DNA of 52,952 bases from Oceanitalea stevensii. Its GTDB lineage: Bacteria; Actinomycetota; Actinomycetes; Actinomycetales; Actinomycetaceae. Below the pieces are notes generated by a model. That model saw nothing but the letters and a program-made list of their open reading frames with translations, was not told the origin of the DNA and ran no database searches. A program made the position numbers and the translations under genes. Numbering within the stretch: position 1 is the first letter of the stretch; each line of letters starts with the position of its first letter. Shown piece after piece: positions 17,033-25,450 of the stretch. Where the stretch lies: positions 1-52,952 of the forward strand of contig NZ_JACSPO010000015.1 in the NCBI RefSeq assembly GCF_014837105.1, read 5' to 3'.

Positions 17033-17128
17033 ACGAGCTCCCTTCGTTCCGGTACCTGTCCGGCACCGCAGTGGCCCTAATCGTTGCGGAGATTGTTCAC
17101 GTCGGCATCTTGAACGAGAAAGTCCCGC

Positions 17129-18463
17129 TCAGCCGAGGACGTGGCGGGTGGGGATCGCCGGCTCGCCCTCGCTCAGCCGCCACCCCTCGTAGGGCAGCGC
17201 CGCACGCGAGGCGACGTGGCGCTCCGCCGCGGCGCGCACGGCGTCGGGGCCGCGGTGCTCGTCGGCGATGGCGCCCCCGGTGACGAGGGGCAGCTGGAGG
17301 GGCCGGGCGCCGTGCTCGGCCAGCACCCGGGCGCCGGAGGCCTCGTCGTCGCAGCCCACGACGAGCTCCTCCTGGGCCACCCCGTTCTCGAAGACGCGCC
17401 CCGCGACCTTGAAGCCGCCGACGGTCGCCTTGGCCGCGGAGGCCTTGGCGACGTCGACCATCTGCCCGTCCGCGCCCTCCCGCTCGACGAGCTTGTAGAC
17501 GAGCTCCGCCGTCGGCAGCCCGGAGCCCGTGACGAGCTTGGTCCCCACGCCGTAGGAGTCGACCGGAGCGGCACCGAGGGCCGCGATGGCGTACTCGTCG
17601 AGGTCGGAGGTGACGGTGATCCTCGTGGTCGTCGCGCCGAGCGCGTCGAGCTGGCGGCGCACGGTGAACGCCTGGGCCACGAGGTCGCCGGAGTCGAGCC
17701 GCACCGCGCCGAGCTCCCCGCCGTGACGGCGGGCGGCCGCGACGGCCAGCTCGACCCCGCGCTCGACGTCGTAGGTGTCGACGAGGAGCGTGGTCCCCGG
17801 GCCCATCGCCCGTACCTGGGCGTCGAAGGCGGCCTCCTCGTCGTCGTGGACGAGGGTGAAGGAGTGGGCGGCGGTCCCCATCGTCGGGATCCCGTAGGAG
17901 CGTCCGGCCTCGAGCACGCTCGTCGCGACGAAACCGCCGACGACGGCGGCTCGCGCGGCGGCCACGGCGGCCTCCTCGTGGGTGCGCCGGGCCCCCATCT
18001 CCAGGCAGGGGCGCCCGTGGGCGGCGGTCGTCATGCGGGAGGCGGCCGCGGCGACGGCGGAGTCGTGGTTGAGGACGGAGAGCACCACCGTCTCGAGGAG
18101 GAGCGCCTCGGCGAAGGTGCCGCGGATGGTGAGGATCGGCGAGCCGGGGAAGAAGCACTCCCCCTCCCCGTAACCGAGGACGTCCCCGCCGAAGCGGTAG
18201 CCGGCGAGGTAGTCGAGGGTCTCGCCGCTCACCACGCCCTGCTCGCGCAGCCAGTCGACCTCGGCGCCGGAGAAGGTGAAGTCGGCGATGGCGTCCAGCA
18301 CCCGGCCGGTGCCGGCGACGACGCCGTAGCGCCGCCCGCCGGACAGCCGGCGCGAGAAGACCTCGAAGACGCTGCGCCGGTGCGCGGCACCGGACTGCAG
18401 GGAGGCCTCGAGCATCGTCAGCTCGTAGCGGTCGGTGAGGAAGGCGGTCGTCGCGCGGGGCAT
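17129..18463 (-). CDS. pncB: Nicotinate phosphoribosyltransferase
   Basis: 444 residues from ATG 18461-18463. It converts nicotinate and PRPP to nicotinate mononucleotide for NAD salvage. The start TAFLTDRYELTMLEASL is the family signature. VFEVFSRRLSGGRRYGV, the GTAAHSF motif (with the His phosphorylated in the cycle) and VRLDSGDL follow. Length is normal. Position upstream of clpS is common in actinobacteria. A longer in-frame start at 18511 exists but the ATG fits the family N-terminus. Confidence 0.94.
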   Translation of the reverse strand: MPRATTAFLTDRYELTMLEASLQSGAAHRRSVFEVFSRRLSGGRRYGVVAGTGRVLDAIADFTFSGAEVDWLREQGVVSGETLDYLAGYRFGGDVLGYGEGECFFPGSPILTIRGTFAEALLLETVVLSVLNHDSAVAAAASRMTTAAHGRPCLEMGARRTHEEAAVAAARAAVVGGFVATSVLEAGRSYGIPTMGTAAHSFTLVHDDEEAAFDAQVRAMGPGTTLLVDTYDVERGVELAVAAARRHGGELGAVRLDSGDLVAQAFTVRRQLDALGATTTRITVTSDLDEYAIAALGAAPVDSYGVGTKLVTGSGLPTAELVYKLVEREGADGQMVDVAKASAAKATVGGFKVAGRVFENGVAQEELVVGCDDEASGARVLAEHGARPLQLPLVTGGAIADEHRGPDAVRAAAERHVASRAALPYEGWRLSEGEPAIPTRHVLG

Positions 18464-18555
18464 GGCGTCCAACCTAGCGACGTCGGCCTGCCCGTGCAGG
18501 GCCCCGTCCACGGGCCGCGCGTATCGTCGGCCGGTACCGAGGTGGGGACGAGGGC

Positions 18556-19380
18556 ATGGACGAGGACGCGTCGACGGGTGCCGAGCGGGCGGGCCGGCCG
18601 CCGCTCGCGGGACCGCCCGGCACCGGCGTCGTCGTCCCGCGCGCCGTCGCCGCCCTCGCCGGCGGCGAGCCCGCGACGGCGGTCTGGCGCAACGAGCTGG
18701 GCGGGCTCACCTTCCGGCTCGGGGCCGACCGGTACGTCAAGTGGGTGGCCCGCGGCACCCCCGGGCTCGACCTCGCCGCCGAGGCCGCGCGCCTGGCGTG
18801 GGCGGCGCCCGCCACCCCGGTCCCGCGCGTGCTGGGCCAGGGCGCCGACGACGACGGAAGCTGGCTGGTCACCGCCGCCATGCCCGGACGCTCCGCCGTC
18901 GAGCACGACGCACGCCGCGCGGCCGTCGCCGTCGGTCTGGGCCTGCGGCGGCTGCACGACGCGCTGCCGGTGGCCCGCTGCCCGTTCACCTGGTCGGCTC
19001 CGGACCGCCTCCGCCGCGCACGCGACCGGCTCGCCACCGGCCGGGGCGGCCCGGCGACGTGGTCCGCCGAGCACCGGGGCCTCAGCGTCACCGACGCGCT
19101 GGCCGTCCTGCGCGACCCACCGCCGGTGGAGCGCCCGGTCGTCTGCCACGGCGACGCCTGCGTCCCCAACACCCTCGTGGACGACGACGGCGCCTGGGTC
19201 GGGCACGTCGACCTCGGCTCCCTCGGCGTCGCCGACCCGTGGGCCGACCTCGCGGTCGCCGCGTGGAGCACCGAGTGGAACGTCGGCCCCGGGTACACCG
19301 ACGAGGTCTACGCCGCCTACGGGGCGGCGCCGGACCGCGAACGGATCGCCTACTACCGCCTGCTGTGGGACCTCGGCTGA
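18556..19380 (+). CDS. APH(3')-like phosphotransferase (aminoglycoside phosphotransferase family)
   Basis: 274 residues. The ATP-lobe has VWRNELGGLTFRLG and the Lys in RYVKWV. The catalytic and metal sites read CHGDACVPNTLVDDDGAWVG followed by HVDLGSLGVADPWADLAVA, almost the canonical APH(3') pattern (HGDACxPN ... DxGxLGVADxxxDLA). The C-terminal WDL end also fits. Family members phosphorylate the 3'-OH of kanamycin/neomycin-type drugs or, in other branches, cell metabolites. No mobile element is nearby, so an intrinsic chromosomal gene is likely; drug activity is not shown by sequence alone. Divergent from pncB, convergent with the helicase. Confidence 0.8.
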   Translation: MDEDASTGAERAGRPPLAGPPGTGVVVPRAVAALAGGEPATAVWRNELGGLTFRLGADRYVKWVARGTPGLDLAAEAARLAWAAPATPVPRVLGQGADDDGSWLVTAAMPGRSAVEHDARRAAVAVGLGLRRLHDALPVARCPFTWSAPDRLRRARDRLATGRGGPATWSAEHRGLSVTDALAVLRDPPPVERPVVCHGDACVPNTLVDDDGAWVGHVDLGSLGVADPWADLAVAAWSTEWNVGPGYTDEVYAAYGAAPDRERIAYYRLLWDLG

Positions 19381-19387
19381 CCGCCTG

Positions 19388-21226
19388 CTACTTCCGGCCG
19401 ACGAACCAGTTGCGGAGCAGGGCAATGCGCGCCTCGAGCTCCTCGGTGCTCGCGAGGGGCACCTCGGGGCCGCCGCAGGCCTTGCGCAGCTCGCTGTGGA
19501 CGATCGCGTGGGGCATGTTGCTGCGCCGCGACCACGCGGACACGAGGCTGGACAGCTCCTTGCGCATGGCGGCGCGCCGCTTGTGGTCCGAGACCCCGGA
19601 GTTCTCCTCGCGCTGGGCGCGGGCCGCGGCCTGCCGCTTCTGGGACTTGACCTGGTCGGCCTGGCGCGCCTTGAGCAGGGAGCGGACCTGCTCGGGCTCG
19701 AGGAGCCCGGGCAGCCCGAGGTACTCCTCCTCCTCGATGGAGCCGACCTCCGCCCCCGTGCCGAACTCACCGCCGTCGAAGAGCACCCGGTCGAAGGAGG
19801 CCTGGGCGTCGAGGGCCTCGAAGCCGGGCAGCATGAGGTCGTCGCTCGCCTTGTCCTCGCGGTTGGCGGCCGCGACGAGGGCGTCCTCCGGGGTGAAGAA
19901 GTCGCCCTTCTCCTCGGAGGTGAGGACCCGGTCCAGGGCGTGGTCGCGCTCGACCTCCAGCTGGGCGGCGAGCTCGAGGAGCACGGGCACGCTGGGGAGG
20001 AACACCGAGGCGGTCTCCCCGCGCCGGCGGGCCCGCACGAAGCGGCCGATCGCCTGGGCGAAGAAGAGCGGCGTGGCCGCGGAGGTCGCGTAGACGCCGA
20101 CGGCGAGGCGGGGCACGTCCACGCCCTCGGACACCATCCGCACGGCGATCATCCACCGCTGCTCACCGGCGGCGAACTCGTCGATGCGGGCGGAGGCGCC
20201 GTCGTCGTCGGACAGGACGACCGTCGGCTTCTCCCCGGTGATCTCGGTGAGGACGCGTGCGTAGGCGCGGGCCTTGGTCTGGTCGGTGGCGATGACGAGG
20301 CCGCCGGCGTCGGGGACGCCGCGGCGCACCTCGGTGAGACGGCGGTCGGCGGCGGCGAGGACGGCGGGGACCCAGTCGCCCTTCGGGTCCAGCGCGGTGC
20401 GCCAGGCCTGGGCGACGAGGTCCTTGGTCAGCGGCTCACCGAGCGCGGCGCTCACCTCGTCACCGGCGCGGGTGCGCCAGCGCATCTGCCCCGAGTAGGA
20501 CAGGAAGATGACCGGCCGCACGACGCCGTCGCGCAGCGCGTCGGCGTAGCCGTAGGAGTAGTCGGCACGGGAGCGGCGCACGCCGTCGGCGTCCCGCTGG
20601 TAGGTGACGAAGGGGATGGCGGCGGTGTCGGAGCGGAACGGGGTCCCGGTGAGGGCCAGGCGCCGCCGGGCGGGCTCGAAGGCGAGCCGGATGCCGTCGC
20701 CCCAGCTCAGCGCGTCGCCGCCGTGGTGCACCTCGTCGAGGATGACGAGGGTGCGCTCGTTCGTCGTGCGCCGGCGGTGCAGGTCGGGGTTCGCGGCGAC
20801 CTGCGCGTAGGTGAGCGCGACGCCGTCGAAGCTGGCGCCGTGGCGTTCCTGGGCGTTGCGGAAGGCCGGGTCGATCTGGATGCCCACGCGCGCGGCGGCC
20901 TCGGCCCACTGGCCCTTGAGGTGCTCGGTGGGGGCGACGACCGTGATGGCCGTGACCTCCCCGCGGGAGAGCAGCTCGGTGGCCACCCGCAGCGCGAAGG
21001 TCGTCTTGCCGGCGCCGGGGGTGGCGACGGCGAGGAAGTCACGCGGGTCGTCGGCGAAGTAGCGCTCCAGCGCCTCGGCCTGCCACGCGCGCAGGCGCGA
21101 CGCCGTCCCCCAGGCCGCCCGCGCCGGGTAGGCGGGGGGCAGGTGCTCGGCGGCAGCCGTCGAGACGGCCGCAGGGGTGCCCTGCGTCGTCGTCGTGGCC
21201 GGCCTGCGCGAAGGTGCGGCGCTCAC
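19388..21226 (-). CDS. DEAD/DEAH-box (superfamily 2) helicase
   Basis: 612 residues from GTG 21224-21226, overlapping the DUF3039 stop (GTGA). Helicase motifs are in order: ATPGAGKTTFALRVA (I), VVAPTEHLKGQW (Ia), LDEVHHGG (II, DEVH), ALTGTPFRSD (III), MVSEGVDVPRLAVGV (V), QAIGRFVRARR (VI). The fold resembles the XPB/Ski2-like group of DNA/RNA translocases. The C-terminal third is charged and may form coiled-coil (SLLKARQADQVKSQKRQ). The substrate is unknown. It is co-translated with DUF3039, a pairing I recall as common in actinobacteria. Confidence 0.9.
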   Translation of the reverse strand: MSAAPSRRPATTTTQGTPAAVSTAAAEHLPPAYPARAAWGTASRLRAWQAEALERYFADDPRDFLAVATPGAGKTTFALRVATELLSRGEVTAITVVAPTEHLKGQWAEAAARVGIQIDPAFRNAQERHGASFDGVALTYAQVAANPDLHRRRTTNERTLVILDEVHHGGDALSWGDGIRLAFEPARRRLALTGTPFRSDTAAIPFVTYQRDADGVRRSRADYSYGYADALRDGVVRPVIFLSYSGQMRWRTRAGDEVSAALGEPLTKDLVAQAWRTALDPKGDWVPAVLAAADRRLTEVRRGVPDAGGLVIATDQTKARAYARVLTEITGEKPTVVLSDDDGASARIDEFAAGEQRWMIAVRMVSEGVDVPRLAVGVYATSAATPLFFAQAIGRFVRARRRGETASVFLPSVPVLLELAAQLEVERDHALDRVLTSEEKGDFFTPEDALVAAANREDKASDDLMLPGFEALDAQASFDRVLFDGGEFGTGAEVGSIEEEEYLGLPGLLEPEQVRSLLKARQADQVKSQKRQAAARAQREENSGVSDHKRRAAMRKELSSLVSAWSRRSNMPHAIVHSELRKACGGPEVPLASTEELEARIALLRNWFVGRK

Positions 21227-21567
21227 TCTCCGCTTCCGCCGCGGCCGCCGCGGCCGAAACCGCCGAAGCGTCCGCCACCGGACCCGGATCCGGACCCGCC
21301 ACCCTGGATGCCCTCGTAGATCTCCTTGCACGTGGGGCACACGGGGTACTTCTTGGGGTCGCGTCCCGGCGTCCACACCTTGCCGCACAGCGCGACGACC
21401 GGCTGGCCCGACAGCGCGGAGGACATGATCTTGTCCTTCTTCACGTAGTGGGCGTAGCGGTCGTTGTCACCGGCCTCGTGCTCGCGCAGCTCCTCGCGCT
21501 CGAGGACGCTCGTTCCCGACGACGTCGACGGCTCGCTCGGGCTGCTGGGGGGCTCGGTGGAACTCAT
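21223..21567 (-). CDS. DUF3039 protein, probable zinc-binding
   Basis: 114 residues from ATG 21565-21567. The Ser/Pro-rich start is followed by the conserved core DNDRYAHYVKKDKI and a likely zinc site: one Cys in VALCGKVW and a CxxC in YPVCPTCKEIYEG. The tail is Gly/Arg-rich, RGG-like, which suggests nucleic-acid contact. It is translationally coupled to the downstream helicase, so it may be an accessory factor for it. No experimental role is known to me. Confidence 0.88.
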   Translation of the reverse strand: MSSTEPPSSPSEPSTSSGTSVLEREELREHEAGDNDRYAHYVKKDKIMSSALSGQPVVALCGKVWTPGRDPKKYPVCPTCKEIYEGIQGGGSGSGSGGGRFGGFGRGGRGGSGE

Positions 21568-21640
21568 GTCGACCAGTCTAGGTCGTCCTCCGGCCCGGGT
21601 CCCGGTGGCCCGGCGTGCCGTGGCGGTCACACCCGGCCGC

Positions 21641-22426
21641 TCAGATCCCCTGCCACTGCGGCTTGGCGGCGTAGGCCTCGCGGTAGTCGTCCGCGCGCTC
21701 GAGCAGGCTGGCGGCGGCGCCGTCGAGCAGGACGGTGGCGTGGGGGTGGTGCTGCATGATCGTCGCCGGCCACGACGCGCTGACGGCCCCCTCGACGAGC
21801 TGCTGCACGGCCTTCGCCTTGCCCTCGCCGGTGGCGATGAGCACGAGGTGGCGGGCCTCCATGATCGTGCCGAGGCCCTGGGTGAAGCACAGGCGGGGCA
21901 CGGCCTCGACGTCCCCGTCGAAGAAGCGCGCGTTGTCGCTGCGGGTCTGCGGGGCGAGCGGCTGCACCCGGGTGCGGGAGGCCAGGGAGGAACCGGGCTC
22001 GTTGAAGGCGATGTGCCCGTTGGTGCCGATCCCGAGGATCTGCAGGTCCACGCCACCGGCCTCGGCGATCGCCCGCTCGTAGGCCGCGGCGGCCGCCTGG
22101 AGGTCCTCGGCCAGGCCGTCAGGGCCCGTGACGGCGTCGGGGGCGAAGTCGACCCGGCCGACGAGCTCGCGGTCGATGACGTTGCGGTACCGCTGCGGGT
22201 GGTCGGCGGGCAGGCCGATGTACTCGTCGAGGGTGAAGCCGCGGGCCCGGGAGAAGCTGATCCGCCCGGCCTCCTGCCGGCGGACGAGCTCGTCGTACGT
22301 GGGCAGCGGGGTGGAGCCCGTGGCCAGGCCGAGGACGGCGTCGGGCTTGCGGCCGAGCAGCTGCTCGATGGCGTCCGCGGCGAGCCGCGCGCTCTCCTCC
22401 GCACCGGACGTGATGACGACCTCCAC
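21641..22426 (-). CDS. nagB: Glucosamine-6-phosphate deaminase
   Basis: 261 residues from GTG 22424-22426 with AGAGG upstream. It converts glucosamine-6-P to fructose-6-P and ammonia. Motifs: LGLATGSTPLPTYDEL (phosphate loop), FTLDEYIGLP (catalytic Asp), GIGTNGHIAFNEPGSS (catalytic Asp/His pair). It would complete the sialic acid pathway encoded at 24.8-32.9 kb, given a NagA deacetylase elsewhere. A perfect 18-base palindrome lies 30 bases upstream. Confidence 0.96.
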   Translation of the reverse strand: MEVVITSGAEESARLAADAIEQLLGRKPDAVLGLATGSTPLPTYDELVRRQEAGRISFSRARGFTLDEYIGLPADHPQRYRNVIDRELVGRVDFAPDAVTGPDGLAEDLQAAAAAYERAIAEAGGVDLQILGIGTNGHIAFNEPGSSLASRTRVQPLAPQTRSDNARFFDGDVEAVPRLCFTQGLGTIMEARHLVLIATGEGKAKAVQQLVEGAVSASWPATIMQHHPHATVLLDGAAASLLERADDYREAYAAKPQWQGI

Positions 22427-22455
22427 CGGACACCTCTTCCTCTGCGTGCGACGTG

Positions 22456-22473
22456 GTGCGGGTGCACCCGCAC
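22456..22473. promoter_or_regulatory. 18-base palindrome at the nagB transcription start
   Basis: GTGCGGGTGCACCCGCAC is a perfect palindrome. On the minus strand a good -10 hexamer (TAGGCT, 22477-22482) lies just upstream of it, so the palindrome would cover the start of transcription, a classical repressor position. It does not resemble the DasR box. The regulator is not evident. Confidence 0.45.
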
Positions 22474-22518
22474 TCCAGCCTATGTGACCCCACTGCTCGC
22501 GGCAGGGACTCCCGGCCC

Positions 22519-22589
22519 GAGCTCCCCGGTTCTCCTCATCGAGCACGGGGCGGAGGTGGGAGGTGGGAGGACAAGCGGGTAGGTCAGCG
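22519..22589 (+). repeat. 71-base dispersed repeat, copy B
   Basis: Ungapped match to the reverse complement of 14051-14121 (60 of 71 bases identical). This copy lies between the nagB promoter and the terminator of the HU gene. It does not extend into any coding region. Confidence 0.65.
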
Positions 22590-22610
22590 CGCGCGGGCCG
22601 TCCGGACACA

Positions 22611-22650
22611 GCAAGGCGGGCAGGACGATCGCTCGTCCTGCCCGCCTTGC
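22611..22650. terminator. Terminator hairpin of the HU gene
   Basis: Perfect 18-base arms, GCAAGGCGGGCAGGACGA (22611-22628) and its complement (22633-22650), around the four-base loop TCGC. It starts 18 bases beyond the HU stop codon. Confidence 0.85.
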
Positions 22651-22668
22651 GGTGATGTCGCTAGGACG

Positions 22669-22953
22669 TCACTTGTTGGAGACGGCCTTCTTGAGGGCGC
22701 TCCCGGCGGAGATCTTGACGCCGTAGCCGGCGGGGATCTGGATCTCGGCGCCGGTCTGCGGGTTGCGGCCGGTGCGCGCGGCGCGCTCGACACGCTCGAC
22801 GGCGAGGAGGCCGGTGATCTTGACGGCCTCGCCCTTGCTGACGGACTCGACGAGCACGTCCTGCAGCGCCGACAGAGCGGCGTCGGCCTGGGACTTGGTG
22901 AGCGAGGAGCGCTCGGCCACGGCGGCGACGAGCTCGGTGCGGTTGACGGACAT
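22669..22953 (-). CDS. hup: HU-family DNA-binding protein
   Basis: 94 residues, the length of a classical HU without the basic tail seen in mycobacteria. The start VNRTELVAAVAERSSLTKSQ and the DNA-binding arm signature TGRNPQTGAEIQIPAG are unmistakable. HU bends and compacts DNA. It is monocistronic, with a strong terminator downstream and a small inverted repeat upstream. Confidence 0.96.
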   Translation of the reverse strand: MSVNRTELVAAVAERSSLTKSQADAALSALQDVLVESVSKGEAVKITGLLAVERVERAARTGRNPQTGAEIQIPAGYGVKISAGSALKKAVSNK

Positions 22954-22978
22954 GAAATCCCTCTCTCAGTCGGCGTGC

Positions 22979-22994
22979 GCACCCTTATGGGTGC
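22979..22994. repeat. Small inverted repeat upstream of the HU gene
   Basis: GCACCC-TTAT-GGGTGC, 26 bases before the HU start codon. It lies in the leader, so it could be an operator or a 5' RNA hairpin. Confidence 0.35.
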
Positions 22995-23121
22995 GACGGG
23001 GCAGACATTACGGCGTCGGGGCGCCCGTTGTCGCCCTCACGCGCCGAGATTTCGGCGTGAGCCTGCGGATCTGTCCGCTTCGTGGGGCGCGTGGGGACGA
23101 TGTGACCCCCACGGAGTGCCC

Positions 23122-23826
23122 TCAGACGAAGCCCGGCGGACGCCCCAGCGCGCTCGTCGCGCTCCACCCGGCATCCGTCCCGGAATCACGCGGCTGCCAG
23201 CGCGTCTCGCCGCCGTCACGGCCCGCCTGCTCGCCCTGCTGGTCCCCGAGCTCCTCGTCGGGCGCCCGGAGCAGGTGCATCGCGGCGTCCATCCGCACGA
23301 GGGCGTCCATCATGAGCTCCATCCCCTCGACCATCCCGGCGGAGGCCTCCAGGGTGCTCTCGCGGACGGCGGCCTCGGTGACGAAGGGCACGACGACCAT
23401 CTCGCGCACCGGGTACATCTGCAGGGCGCCGAGCACCGTGCGCAGCGCCTCCGCCCCGCGCAGCCCGCCGGACATGCCCGAGCCGTAGCTGACGATCCCG
23501 ACCGGCTTGAAGGCCCACTCCTGGACGAGGTAGTCCAGGGCGTTCTTGAGCAGCGCGGAGTAGCCGCGGTTGTACTCGGGGCTGACGACGACGAAGGCGT
23601 CGGCGGCGTCGATGCGCCGGGCCCACCGCCGCGTGTGCTCGTGGCGGTGGTGGCCGTAGCGGGGCAGGTCCGGCTCGTCGAAGAGCGGCAGGCCGACGTC
23701 GCGCAGGTCGATGCGGTCGATGACGAAGGCGCGGTTCGTGCCGAGCCGGTCGACGACCCAGTCGGTGATGTGGTTGCCGAGCCGGTTCGGGCTCGTCGCG
23801 GCGTTGAGGACGGCGAGACGGATCAT
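23122..23826 (-). CDS. NADPH-dependent FMN reductase-like flavoprotein
   Basis: 234 residues from ATG 23824-23826 with AGGAG six bases upstream. The phosphate-binding loop is in NAATSPNRLGNHITDWV, and the flavin-binding SPEYNRGYSALLKNALDYL is the family signature. GSGMSGGLRGAEALRTVL follows. Such proteins reduce FMN, quinones or azo compounds with NAD(P)H. The last 45 residues are hydrophilic and not conserved in the family. Divergent from the DUF1206 gene. Confidence 0.88.
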   Translation of the reverse strand: MIRLAVLNAATSPNRLGNHITDWVVDRLGTNRAFVIDRIDLRDVGLPLFDEPDLPRYGHHRHEHTRRWARRIDAADAFVVVSPEYNRGYSALLKNALDYLVQEWAFKPVGIVSYGSGMSGGLRGAEALRTVLGALQMYPVREMVVVPFVTEAAVRESTLEASAGMVEGMELMMDALVRMDAAMHLLRAPDEELGDQQGEQAGRDGGETRWQPRDSGTDAGWSATSALGRPPGFV

Positions 23827-23944
23827 CGGTGCTCCTGGTCCGGGGACAGCGGCCACGGTATCCGCTCCGCGGGACGGTCGGCCGGGACCTCCGGCACTGG
23901 CCCAGGGGTCGCGCCGCCCGTCCCGCTCCTGCAGGGTGAGGCCC

Positions 23945-24733
23945 ATGAACACCGTGCGCGGTACCGCGGCAGACCTCGACGACCACCCCGTGCTCACCAC
24001 GGGGGCCCGGCTCGGCTACGCGGCCAGCGGGGTGCTCCACCTCGTCCTCGGCTGGACGGCGGTGAGCCTCGCCTGGGGCACCGGCGGCTCGGGCGAGTCT
24101 GCGGACCAGTCCGGCGCCCTCGAGCAGCTCGGCTCGACGCCTGTCGGCGCGTTCCTCCTGTGGGTGGTCGTCGCCGGCTTCGCGCTCCTCACCCTGTGGC
24201 AGGTGGCCACCGCGGTGGCGACGGGCGAGACGAAGGACCGGCTCAAGTCCGCCGGCAAGGCGGTGACGTACCTCGTCCTCACGGCCCTGGCGGCGCGCGC
24301 CGCCACGGGACAGGGCTCGGGCGGCGGCGGGAACGAGCAGACCACGAGCATCACCGCACGCGTCATGGAGCACCCCCTCGGGCAGGTCGCCGTCGGCCTC
24401 GTGGGCCTGGGCGTCGTCGTCGTCGGCGGCTACCACGTGGTCAAGGGCTGGCGGCAGAAGTTCCTCGAGGACCTGCGGGAGAACCCGGGACGCGCGGTCA
24501 CCGTCGCCGGCAGGGTCGGCTACGTCGCCAAGGGCATCGCCCTGGGCATCGTCGGCGCGCTCTTCGTCGTCGCCGCGGTGCAGAACGACCCCGAGGAGGC
24601 GAAGGGGCTCGACGGCGCGCTGCGCAGCCTCCTCGAGGTGCCGCTCGGCAAGGCGCTCCTCACCGCCGTCGGCCTCGGCATCGCCGCCTACGGGGTGTAC
24701 TCCTTCGGTCGCGCGAGGTACGCGCGGGTCTGA
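23945..24733 (+). CDS. DUF1206 membrane protein
   Basis: 262 residues from ATG 23945, preceded by GGTGAGG. Six membrane segments form three internal repeats, each beginning with a RxGYxAxGxxH/L element: ARLGYAASGVLHLVLG, AGKAVTYLVLTAL and GRVGYVAKGIALGIVG. This repeat structure is characteristic of DUF1206, whose function is unknown. Convergent with the nan operon, leaving 20 bases between stops. Confidence 0.88.
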   Translation: MNTVRGTAADLDDHPVLTTGARLGYAASGVLHLVLGWTAVSLAWGTGGSGESADQSGALEQLGSTPVGAFLLWVVVAGFALLTLWQVATAVATGETKDRLKSAGKAVTYLVLTALAARAATGQGSGGGGNEQTTSITARVMEHPLGQVAVGLVGLGVVVVGGYHVVKGWRQKFLEDLRENPGRAVTVAGRVGYVAKGIALGIVGALFVVAAVQNDPEEAKGLDGALRSLLEVPLGKALLTAVGLGIAAYGVYSFGRARYARV

Positions 24734-24753
24734 CCTGCGCCGGCGGTGCCGCG

Positions 24754-25434
24754 CTACCCGGCCGTCACCGCCTCGTGGAACCAGCTGGTGATCGACGTCG
24801 GGTGGGTGATGGCCGTGCCGACGACGACGGCGAAGGCGCCGCGGTCGATCGCGTCCCTCGCCTGGGCCGGGGTGTGGACGCGCCCCTCGACGACCACCGG
24901 TCGCCGGCAGCGGGCGACCATCTGGTCGATGAGCTCGACGTCCGGCCCGGCGGTCTTCTCCCGCTCGCCCGAGTAGCCGGCCAGCGTGGTCCCGACGACG
25001 TCCGCGCCGGCGTCCTCCGCGGCGAGCGCGTCGTCGAGGCTGCCGCAGTCGGCCATGACGAGGACTCCGGGGTGCTGCTCGCGCAGGCCGGTGACGGTCT
25101 CGGCGAGCGTGCGCCCGTCCGGGCGGGGCCGGCGGGTGCCGTCGAGGGCGACGATGTGCGCCCCGGCGTCGGCCACCGCGAGCGCGTGCTCGAGGGTGGG
25201 GGTGATGAAGACGTCGTCCTCCCCGTCCTTCCACAGGCCGGTGAGGGGGACGTCGGTGGACCCGGCGATGAGCCCGATGTCCTCCAGTCCCTGGGCCCGC
25301 AGACCGGCCGCACCGCCGGCGACGACGGCCTGGGCCATGCGCTGCATGACCTCCGGCACGCGCAGGGGCTCGCCGGGGTAGGCCTGGCAGGAGACGATGA
25401 GCCGGCCGCGCAGGCGCTCGAGGATCGGTGACAT
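24754..25434 (-). CDS. nanE: N-acylglucosamine-6-phosphate 2-epimerase (ManNAc-6-P epimerase)
   Basis: 226 residues. It converts ManNAc-6-P to GlcNAc-6-P, a (beta/alpha)8 barrel enzyme. Seen: the start LIVSCQAYPGEPLRVPEVM, LIAGSTDVPLTGLWKDG, the catalytic-site stretch HIVALDGTRRPRPDG, VMADCGSLDDA, and VVEGRVHTPAQA with VVVGTAITHP near the end (phosphate loop). Last gene of the seven-gene nan operon, 16 bases after nanK. Confidence 0.94.
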   Translation of the reverse strand: MSPILERLRGRLIVSCQAYPGEPLRVPEVMQRMAQAVVAGGAAGLRAQGLEDIGLIAGSTDVPLTGLWKDGEDDVFITPTLEHALAVADAGAHIVALDGTRRPRPDGRTLAETVTGLREQHPGVLVMADCGSLDDALAAEDAGADVVGTTLAGYSGEREKTAGPDVELIDQMVARCRRPVVVEGRVHTPAQARDAIDRGAFAVVVGTAITHPTSITSWFHEAVTAG

Positions 25435-25450
25435 GGCAGGGGCCTTTCGG

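Noticed and set aside
18464..18555. Mobile origin of the APH(3')-like gene
   Set aside because: No inverted repeats, transposase remnants, target duplications or composition change were seen on either side.
17141..21319. A 1392-codon plus-strand open frame across pncB, the kinase and the helicase
   Set aside because: Long only because stop codons are rare at this GC content; composition is shadow-like and the three true genes are unmistakable.
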